A DNA stretch of 22,443 nucleotides from Intoshia linei. Its lineage: Eukaryota > Orthonectida > Rhopaluridae. The position numbers and the translations under genes were made by a program. The notes beneath the pieces were generated by a model. It made no database searches. It was not told where the DNA came from and was given only the letters and a program-made list of their open reading frames with translations. Numbering within the stretch: the stretch's first letter is position 1; each line of letters opens with the position of its first letter. This document shows positions 9,601 to 16,500 of the stretch, in pieces. Location of the stretch: assembly GCA_001642005.1 (NCBI GenBank), contig LWCA01000595.1, forward strand, positions 1 to 22,443, written 5' to 3'.

Positions 9601-12322
9601 AATTATATTATTATCGCCATTCATATATGTTCATAGTACAATATATTATGAACATGATCAAAACCTGATTTCTTCATGTTCATATAGAACAGAATTGACT
9701 GTATTTGAAATCTTTAGTATGTTAATTGGGCGAAACTATATTAACTTTTACTTTTTTAACATTCTATGACTTCATTTTTATCATTTTTCAAAATACAGGT
9801 ACAGTGAAGACTCCATATAAGCACACTTTAGATAGGCACATATATAGAAAGTGTGCTTATCATAAGTATACTTATATGAAGTCTTCACTGTAATACCAGA
9901 AAAACTGACTTTAAATTTGGTATTTTTAAATTTCTGGACTGTTAATTTGATAAATAAATGATTGCAGACAGACCACACATATTTTAGCAACGTATGAGTA
10001 AGGGCTAGAAAGTGTGTTTACCAGCAAACTTTTAATAATCTACATTGTACATATTGTGTAGCTTATTCGAACAACCATTTGGACCCTCGATGAGAAAAGC
10101 TACACCAAGGAAGAGATTGCATTGCTAAAACTTGTTAAAGACGAAAATAAATTATCAGAGTCAATTTTATCCGAAAAAGGCAATTCCCAAGATTCGAGTA
10201 AATTTAAAATATTATATAATAACAGGTTGACTGTTATCTACTACGTACGAACACCACCTAGTTCTGCCGAGGGCACGTTTTTATTATACCAAAGAAATAA
10301 ATTCATGTTGAAAATCTAACTTAAAAATCCTACTATTCACTATTATCAATCCTTTGAAGGAGTGATTCCCAAACTTGTTTCAGGTGGAACAAATATCACA
10401 TTACTTTTTACTTTAAAGTGAATTATTCCATCTTAATTTTTTGTTTGTTAACATTTGTGTAAATAATTTTAAAAACAATTGTTATCCCATTTTTTTAATT
10501 TATTAGACAGAATGTGTGTATAATATTAAAAATAAAGTAAAAACAGTCCAATCCTAAAAATTGTCATAAATAGCATAAATTCCAAAAAAATAAAATTAGT
10601 GTAATCCTAAAAATTGTCATAAATTCTAGAAAAAATAAAATTATCAAAACCTATTTTGTCATAATCAATGTGATGAGGCATCACTATATATCAATATATT
10701 CAGTTTTAATTTTTTATTTTCAATTTTTATTTTAATCGAAATATTTAAAAAATATTGGTTAATAATATATTAAAAATTATTTTTCATGGGAATGCGTAGA
10801 TTTCTTAGTTTAAAATTTTGTATTTATATCAACTGGAATAAGCTCTATCATAATAATCTTTTTTTTTTAATTTTCGGACCGTTCATAATTTCACATTTTT
10901 TGTTTTAATAAAATATTTCGGAAAAAAATATATGAAAACTAAAATGATTTTTTGACCATGAAGGCGTCACTTCTCAGATTGAAATTTTTTTATGTGTGTT
11001 AACAGGATACAACTGTACTACTTGTAATTTTTGTTAAATTCTGTGGCTGTTTACATTTATAAAAAAACGGTCATTTCGGGTTTTGTCAATGAAGATATAT
11101 TTTTTTAAATTCTCGAACTCGTTTGATTTTCAAAAAAAGGATAGTTGGGCTTTTTGACCACTAAGATGTGAATTTGAGAGGTTGAATTTTATCTTACTTT
11201 CGCCCGGAAAAAATTTATAACTAATAGTTTTATAAAATTCTAAGACTGGTAGTTTTTGAAATAAACGATAACACACATACAGACAAACAAAGCATATTAT
11301 ATAAGTAAGGATTTACTGCTGGAAAAAGCTATTAAACACTTAAGAAATATTCGATTAGTTTTTAGTTTGTTGGATAAATGTAATTATTTTATATAGAAAC
11401 AGAAAAAATTTTTTTACACAAGCACTTTTAACTACCAGATACATTTGACCAGTTTATTTCAATAAAATTAAAATACAAACTAAGCATCGATTATTTTTTT
11501 AGAAAAAATTGTCTTATAATTTATATTTGTTATATTTAAATAAGTAAATAATACTGATTTTAATATAAATGTATGTTGTAGTATAAATTATACGACAACA
11601 TAAATACTACAATATAATATAATACTTATTAAACTATACTATATATTATATTACAATATCATATCATCTTGATAAAGCAATTTGGAAAAAAATTAAATAA
11701 ACCAAAAAAGGCAATTTAGTTTATATTTTTACTTGGATTACCTGTTTTTGGGAATGTAAAATTATTTATTTATTAATTTATTTTTTTTTTTATAGTTTTT
11801 CCAATAAATATTTACTCATTTTTAATAAATTTGGACTTTGAATTTAACAATTTAATTTTAATCAATTGAATCTTTTTTAATAAGATGTATAATTATATAG
11901 CGAACAAAATAATACGTTCAACTACATGTAGTCACATTCCAACTATTAAAAATGTTATACCGATTTTAGTGAATGATTTATAGTTTTTTCCAGCAAAGTT
12001 ATCCAAACTTTTGTAATACATTTGTATTAAATTTAATTTTTGTGCCTGAAGATTGTATGTAATACTTTTAATTATTTTATTAACAGCAACAACAAAAAAT
12101 AAGACAATTTGGAAACGAATACTAAACTGTATTATTGGAGAATATGTTGGAATCAAACAAGAAAGAAAGGAAGCTGCCGCAAAATATTTTAAAACAATTT
12201 CATCCATCAATCAAACTAAATTTCAAAAATATATTCTCAATATATTTGCTGGTATAGTCATTTTCATGGTGCTGTGCTTATATACTTTTTTCGGAATTAA
12301 TAGTAAATGGCCTTTTTTTTAA
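646..12322 (+). CDS. SLC5A: SGLT-type sodium/solute symporter (SLC5 family), 5' end missing, 12 exons visible
   Basis: Plasma-membrane Na+-driven cotransporter of sugars or related solutes. Exons: 646-705, 3024-3234, 5533-5613, 7030-7217, 7721-7856, 8104-8211, 8251-8291, 8331-8440, 8942-9110, 9165-9380, 10062-10197, 12087-12322 (TAA). All junctions are GT-AG and every phase matches, giving 563 residues. Seen: VLGWLHLPVYI, RFGGKRIQ, YILTKISVN, the GGLTSVIFTD stretch, SYWCSDQ, KLTPTFLLVIPGMISR, LTSIFNSASSLFT, YIQS, WTRANEKGAFYGL, and a C-terminal loop (KTIWKRILNC) before a last membrane span. From knowledge of SGLT1, visible Y175, W176, K206 and Q342 align with the sugar-site residues Y290, W291, K321 and Q457. 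Oddities: T460 becomes Ala, the KISxD Asp becomes Asn, and the Na2-site Ser-Ser becomes Thr-Asp. About 105 N-terminal residues (first spans) lie left of the window. The substrate cannot be settled from sequence; SGLT4/SGLT1-like is the best guess. Confidence 0.93.
761..785 (+). repeat. short copy of the GTTGACTGTTATGTACTACG repeat (family Q, fragment)
   Basis: GTTGACTGTTATGTACTACG at 761 also starts the longer copies at 10226 (one mismatch) and 13040. Only about 25 bp match here before the sequence diverges. It lies about 190 bp before a family P copy, the same order as at 10226 and 10720. Confidence 0.5.
948..1630 (+). repeat. periodic interspersed repeat, copy 1 (family P)
   Basis: Matches 10720-11312 along nearly its whole length by eye, including TTTTAATCGAAATATTT, GGAATGCGTAGATTTCT, AATAAAATATTTCGGAAA, GTGTGTTAACAGGATACAAC and the tail AACACACATACA followed by ATATTATATAAGTAAGGAT. 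Inside, a motif like TTTTTGACCxTGAAGG recurs about every 120-130 bp (near 1203, 1322, 1452). No ORF or clear terminal inverted repeat is visible. It fills part of the 2.3-kb SLC5 intron 706-3023; the rest of that intron shows nothing I can name apart from a family Q fragment at 761. Confidence 0.75.
3797..4532 (+). mobile_element. non-autonomous hAT transposon, 736 bp, with intact 8-bp target duplications
   Basis: Flanked on both sides by GTGTACAG (3789-3796 and 4533-4540). The left end is CAGGCATTTTCAACCC; the right end read in reverse is CAGGTATTCTCAACGG, giving imperfect inverted ends of about 15 bp of classic hAT form. The inside has T-rich and A-rich blocks with repeated AAATCCGATTTTACGAAATC-like units and no reading frame. 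It sits in the SLC5 intron 3235-5532. Related interior sequence occurs at about 14790-15130. Confidence 0.9.
4621..4648. repeat. perfect 28-bp palindrome
   Basis: TTGACTAGTAATAA is followed directly by its reverse complement TTATTACTAGTCAA with no spacer. It lies in the same intron as the 736-bp hAT element, 80 bp past its right target duplication. Confidence 0.85.
5047..5082. repeat. short tandem repeat, unit AATTTAATTTT
   Basis: About three copies of an 11-bp unit made of A and T only, in intron 3235-5532. The remainder of the intron between 4649 and 5532 shows only AT-rich sequence apart from this and a hairpin at about 5281-5345. Confidence 0.6.
5281..5345. repeat. small hairpin, possible miniature element
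   Basis: TTGTAAAGTGCGTTAA on the left pairs imperfectly with TTACGCACTTTTTGACAA on the right. The core arms AAGTGCGT and ACGCACTT are perfect and about 35 bp apart. No clear target duplication is visible, so it may be a worn MITE or chance. Confidence 0.4.
5750..6060 (+). repeat. family P repeat, copy 2 (diverged, 3' part)
   Basis: Contains two of the recurring units (GGTTTTTACAATGAAGGTG near 5759 and GGGGTTTTGACCTTGAAAG near 5894) and the shared tail AAAATAAACGGTAACACACAGACAGA near 5990. It lies in SLC5 intron 5614-7029. Confidence 0.6.
6490..6770 (-). pseudogene. decayed Tc1/mariner-type transposase, N-terminal part
   Basis: On the minus strand an ATG at 6770 begins MGKST, then stops and readable segments alternate: KILKMLDNGISIN, then IASNLKRDHRTIRQYIENPS, then KRKK. 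A further segment (MVRNPLSTS) continues in another frame. The helix-turn-helix with K-R-D-H-R-T-I is the DNA-binding start of many Tc1-like transposases. At least three in-frame stops and one frameshift show it is dead, and no DDE catalytic part is visible. It lies in an SLC5 intron. Confidence 0.7.
7370..7680 (+). repeat. family P repeat, copy 3 (diverged)
   Basis: Units TTTTTTGATTGTGAAGGTG (near 7384) and TGTGTTTTGATCGTGAAAA (near 7529) recur about 145 bp apart, with GAAATTTTTTGGTGTGTGTTAA between as in copy 1. The segment from about 7515 to 7640 also matches the minus-strand copy at 12780-12990. It occupies most of SLC5 intron 7218-7720. Confidence 0.6.
8690..8810. repeat. imperfect foldback repeat
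   Basis: AATTTGGTAGGGTTTTAGAAAG near 8699 is mirrored by CTTTAAAACCCTTCAAATTT near 8780. The minus strand of the right half (GACCAAAAATTTGAAGGG, then AAATATTTTTAACG) closely matches the plus strand at about 15679-15722 in the big ADSL intron, so this is an interspersed element. It sits in SLC5 intron 8441-8941. Confidence 0.55.
9484..9701. mobile_element. 218-bp pogo/Tigger-like MITE with TA target duplication
   Basis: Perfect inverted ends CAGTCAATTCTGTTCTATAT...ATATAGAACAGAATTGACTG, with the match continuing through GAACAT for about 26 bp. It is flanked by TA on both sides (9482-9483 and 9702-9703). The CAGTC end and TA site fit pogo-like Tc1/mariner elements. No coding sequence. It lies in SLC5 intron 9381-10061. 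Confidence 0.88.
9802..9890. mobile_element. 89-bp pogo-like MITE with TA target duplication
   Basis: Ends CAGTGAAGACTCCATATAAG and CTTATATGAAGTCTTCACTG are inverted repeats with one mismatch, flanked by TA (9800-9801 and 9891-9892). AGCACACTTT and AAAGTGTGCT form a further inner inverted pair, so the whole element can fold into one hairpin. It lies 100 bp after the larger MITE at 9484-9701, with different ends. Confidence 0.85.
10226..10510 (+). repeat. family Q repeat, copy in SLC5 intron
   Basis: Matches 13040-13270: GTTGACTGTTATCTACTACG, CCTAGTTCTGCCGAGGG, GGAGTGATTCCCAAACTTG, TCAGGTGGAAC, TTACTTTTTACTTTAAAGTG and AATTTTAAAAACAATTGTTA are shared with few changes. It begins 29 bp after the exon end at 10197. 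No ORF. Together with the family P copy at 10720 it may form one composite element of about 1.1 kb. Confidence 0.7.
10550..10645 (+). repeat. two-copy tandem duplication, unit about 50 bp
   Basis: AATCCTAAAAATTGTCATAA occurs near 10551 and again near 10602, each followed by an AAAAAATAAAATTA-type stretch. It lies between the family Q and family P segments of the same intron (10198-12086). Confidence 0.6.
10720..11312 (+). repeat. family P repeat, copy 4
   Basis: Near full-length match to 948-1630 in the same orientation, ending with AACGATAACACACATACAGA and then ATATTATATAAGTAAGGAT. Recurring TTTTTGACC-type units lie near 10951, 11082 and 11149. The rest of intron 10198-12086 (11313-12086) is plain AT-rich sequence with no gene I can see. 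Confidence 0.75.
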
Positions 12323-12370
12323 AATGTGTTATGATTGTTATTATTCATCTATCATCTAAAAGTTAAAACT

Positions 12371-12376
12371 ATTAAA
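12371..12376 (+). terminator. possible polyadenylation signal of the SLC5 gene
   Basis: ATTAAA lies 48 bp after the SLC5 stop codon and is followed by a T-rich stretch. In such AT-rich sequence this hexamer is common, so the call rests mainly on position. Confidence 0.3.
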
Positions 12377-12779
12377 ATTTATTTTTAGTGTTACTAGTGA
12401 TTCTCGCCTCGCTTCGTCGATATCGGTTTTGTTTTAGATTTTAGATGGCGATGAAAAAAATTACATTTTATATGACTTGAATGTACATTAGGGTGTCACA
12501 TCAAATTTTTTTTTGAAGAAATTCAAAAACATACCCAGTAGATTAGATGTAATTTAAAAAAAAATGACGATTTGATGACTAATTCTGAAAAATACACATT
12601 AATGACTCAGCGTTGATCAATTAAGTAATTAACAAATTTTATTTATTATAAAAGGTTATTTTAAGGGCCTATTTTTCATAAAATATTTGAAATTATTCCA
12701 AATTTGCATACAGCTATCGCATGTAATCTAGTAAAACATTACAGATATTCTTGAATTGTATTAAATATATAATATAGTT

Positions 12780-12990
12780 TTCACATGGGATGTTGATATG
12801 TATTTTTCAATTTCCGAATTTGAGTCCTTCAAGGTAAAAAATCCAATTTGCCTTTTTGTTTACATATACAATCAGCCCAAAAATTTAATAAAACATAAAT
12901 TCTGGTAGTGTTTTTAAAATAATAAGCATATCATAAATGGCAACCTCAAAAAAGATAATTTTCACTATCAAAACACCAGATTACCCCTTT
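12780..12990 (-). repeat. family P repeat, minus-strand copy
   Basis: Read on the minus strand it gives GGGTAATCTGGTGTTTTGAT, GTGAAAATTATCTTTTTTGA, TTTATGATATG..TTATTATTTTAAAA, GGGCTGAT and GGATTTTTTACCTTGAAGGA. This is the same order as 7515-7640 and includes two of the recurring units. Confidence 0.6.
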
Positions 12991-13039
12991 AATTTAACTT
13001 TTTACCCCAATTTGGTGCGCAGTAATATATAAACATTAA

Positions 13040-13270
13040 GTTGACTGTTATGTACTACGTACAAACAGGACCTAGCTCTGCCGAGGGTATATTTTTATTA
13101 TACTATATTTATATTATCAATCTTTTAAAGGAGTGGTTCCCAAATTTGTATCAGGTGGAACCATCATATCATATTACTTTTTACTTTAAAGTGAATTAAT
13201 TTAATTAATTTTTTTTGTTAACATTTGCTTGAAGAATTTTAAAAACAATTGTTATCGCATTTTTTTAGCA
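13040..13270 (+). repeat. family Q repeat, intergenic copy
   Basis: Second long copy of the repeat at 10226-10510, with the same order of shared blocks (GTTGACTGTTATGTACTACG, CCTAGCTCTGCCGAGGG, GGAGTGGTTCCCAAATTTG, TTACTTTTTACTTTAAAGTG, AATTTTAAAAACAATTGTTA). It has no family P segment after it. Confidence 0.7.
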
Positions 13271-13522
13271 TAAAATGAGGCATAAAATAATAATCTTGAG
13301 AAAAACGGTTGTTTACTTGCTTAACATGCAAACTAAATATAAAAATGTGACTTGGATATATATTTATTGATATATCAACAAGACGGATTTTATTTTAACT
13401 AACAACAAAATTTGATATATGTATACTAAAAAGGGTAGAAAACATAAGTTAGTGTGTCGATTGTCAAAGATATATTAATTATATTCTTATTATCAACTGA
13501 TTAACTGTATTTGCATTGCGAT

Positions 13523-16500
13523 ATGGAGGAGCATGAATTTGATAATGTAACTATAAAGAAAGAAGTGAGGAAACTAGTACACGATGAAAAAACAACATTA
13601 GCAAAAAACAAAACATCTATTGGAGATGGTAGTCTCAAAAAATCTGTAAATCAAACGGGTCCAACTTCACCTATTACTGCACTCCCAAATACCAATAATA
13701 TGCTTCAAAATATGAATGTCGAAGCTGAGAATAACTTTTATCGGTCAATCATTGCTACTAGATATTGTTATACTCAAATGTCAAAAATATTTTCACCAAA
13801 ATTTAAATACAAAACATGGCGTCTTCTTTGGCTAAATCTTGCTATAGCTCAAAAGGTTTTATTTTTAGTTTAATGTATTTACTAGGTTTTCATTTAGGAA
13901 CTTGGATTGAATGTTACGAAAGAACAAATTGATGAAATGAGGTCCAATTTGGATAATATCAATTTTGATAATGTAAGTCAATATGAAAAGAGGTTCAAGC
14001 ACGATGTTATGGCTCATATTCATGCTTTTGGCGATGTTTGTCCTACAGCTATGCCTATTATTCATCTAGGTGCCACCAGCTGCTTTGTTACAGACAATGG
14101 AGTAAGTTTATATCATTTTCATAATTATAATATAAAACAGTATGTATTAGGGGTTTTGATGTTTCCAACTCTTTACTGTCTAACGCCTTTCAAGGGGACG
14201 TTTCTATTTTTGGTGATCGTATATATGACATTTTATTTATTGTCCATTATTTTCAGTTGTCATTTTTGTTATTTAAATTTGTAAAAAGGTTGAGGTCATT
14301 TGTATACAATTAATTAAATTGTAATTTTAATGTTGCCAATATAAGTATTCAAAATGATAAGAGTAACAAGTTAATGAGATATCCTTTAGAAAGTATTTAT
14401 ATGGACATTTTATAATTTACATGTAAGTCGATTGTAGTTTAGTGAATTACACCCGTTATTCGTTAACATTTTCGATAACCATGAATGCAGAAACATACAT
14501 TCTACTAATTTGCACATTAATAAATCATTCAAAAAAACAATATAATAATATGAAATATCGAATAATATTTTCAAGTCGTTGTGAACTTAGCATTATTCAT
14601 ATTTAGTTTTAATGAATTTAATTTAAATAGAAAAAATAATTTTAAGTCGTAAACACTGCCATATAACAAGTAAACGTGAGGTATAGAATGAAAGTGGATA
14701 ACTTATGTTCAGACGTTGAATGTTTTATTTTTATTATACAGTTGCCAAAGAGAGAAAGATGTTGGGAATTTATCCCAAAGCCTAGACGACCGCTGTATTA
14801 TTAATTTAAAAAACCTATTTTTATCCCACCATTAATAAAATTTAATAAAAAATATCATTTCAAACACGGAAAAATCGACTGTTTCCATTATTTTTTTAAA
14901 AAACACGATTTTACCAAATCTTATGAGCAACAACTTCATAATCTAAAACCTAAAATAAAAATTCCAATTTTACTAACGCTTAATGGAAATATTTTTGTTT
15001 CCAATATTTTTTTAAAAAACACCATTTTACCAAATCTTATGACAGAAATCTTTCATTTTTTCATAAATGTTTTACATTTCATGTTACCTTTGAAATCCAA
15101 AAAAAGCAATATTTTTAAATGGGGGTCCGTAGTACGTACTCCGTAAACTATTTGAATCGGGATTCCCGATTCGCGAATCACTGCATTAAATGAATCATGA
15201 ACAGTAAACTCTTTTAATAATAATGGAGGGGTTATTAGAAATTGGACAATGTCAAAAATTTAAAGGATTGTAATAATATCTTATTTTTTCGTGGTGTAGT
15301 ATTTTTTAATGTATTGTTAGTGTGCTGTAAACAAAATAGTTTGAAAAAATGCGGTAGACTTTAAAATCTTATTTACATGTTATCTCTTTATTTTCGTGTG
15401 CACGTTTTTTCAAAAAATATGTAAATAGTTACCTGTTGAATGTTTAATTTGGCTATTCTTAAAATGTACCTGCCAGTATACACACATTCAGTAAAAATAT
15501 TATTTACTTATGAATCAACGTGAATATATTTATTTGAAATTTCATATAATTTTATTTGACAAGTCTTTATGATTATATTTTTTTAGTCAATATTCATTAC
15601 AAAAATCTAGATTATTTTGTTGGTTTCATTAGGGATAATTTTTTAGCTTATTTTTAAAGATTTTGAAGATAATTTTGGGACCAAAATTTGGTAGGGTTTT
15701 TAAGGGAATATTTTTAACATTTTATGGGATTTTCAAAATCTTTAAAAATTTATTTAAAAATTTCTTAGACGCCCCGAAGAGGGTCTCGGCTACGAAGGTT
15801 CATCACTGAAACCTAAACTCAAGGTCGAAACTGTTTAAGTATAAAATTTAAAATTCATTGGCCAATTTACGTAGCACTATTTAAAGTTTCAACATTTGAT
15901 AATTTTGCAATGTTCATGGTTTATTCACCATATTTTTATATTCAGAAATGTGTGAGGTTTTACCAAAAATTATAAAAAAAACATAAATTTACAATTCGAT
16001 AACTTTCCTTTATTTTTGCGCGATAGAGAACAAGCAACCCACAATTGAAATCTTATTAATTTCCTTTTTACATTATTGTTAAATTAAATTGCATTGACTT
16101 AAAAATGATTTACGAATAAAACATAAATAAAATGTTTAGGATTTACTAGTAATGAAAAAAGCCATCGAAATAATAATACCAAAGGTAAATTAAAATATTA
16201 ATAAATAACAATATAAAATCTTTACTAGCTATGCGTTTGTTTGAACATTTTGTCAAAGAAATGTTTTCAGTATAAAAATACGGCATGTTTAGGATTTACA
16301 CATTTTCAGTTATTTAACAAATTTCGTATTATAATGTCATTAATCTAGGCCTGCACAATTAACTACCGTTGGAAAAAGAATGTGCGTATGGTTGCAAGAT
16401 TTGTTTATGGATTTGAACCAACTAATAACCATATACGATACTCTGATATTTAGAGGAGCTAAAGGTACGACAGGAACGCAAGCGTCATTTTTAAATTTGT

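Larger units (their letters stand above)
12323..13522. other. intergenic region between the SLC5 and ADSL genes
   Basis: 1.2 kb that holds the SLC5 3' end, a minus-strand family P copy (about 12780-12990) and a family Q copy (13040-13270). The ADSL promoter must lie in its right part. Between 13280 and 13522 the sequence is AT-rich with no clear TATA or initiator that I would defend. Confidence 0.6.
14102..16139. other. 2-kb ADSL intron between coding exons 2 and 3
   Basis: Donor GTAAGT after codon GGA; acceptor TTTAG before GAT TTA CTA. The protein continues [11 protein letters not shown] as in other ADSLs, so nothing is missing. Contents: hAT-like interior sequence (about 14790-15190), a copy of the foldback element (about 15650-15770), and otherwise AT-rich sequence. 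An open stretch just after the donor (14102-14284) is intron read-through. Confidence 0.85.

Noticed and set aside
9781-9990. Minus-strand open frame of 69 codons
   Set aside because: Runs through the 89-bp MITE and has no homology that I can see.
11932-12210. Minus-strand open frame of 92 codons
   Set aside because: It lies opposite the last SLC5 exon and has no recognisable family features.
6362-12500. Similar short motifs CACTAGGGTGT (6359), CATTAGGGTGT (12486) and CATTAAGGTGT (22298) as ends of one transposon family
   Set aside because: Only about 11 bp match and the flanks diverge at once; too weak to call.
948-13270. The repeated units as a CRISPR array or tandem satellite
   Set aside because: Unit spacing is irregular, copies are diverged and dispersed over 12 kb on both strands, and the genome is eukaryotic.
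13865-14065. Minus-strand open frame of 66 codons
   Set aside because: Antisense shadow of ADSL exon 2.
14102-14284. Extension of ADSL exon 2 past 14101
   Set aside because: Intron read-through: GTAAGT follows GGA and the conserved protein resumes at 16140 in the same phase.
16229-16308. A frameshift in ADSL, suggested by the competing frame that reads [13 protein letters not shown]
   Set aside because: Starting at the acceptor 16227-16228 the other frame runs without a break into GFTHFQ and has exactly the length expected between the conserved blocks.
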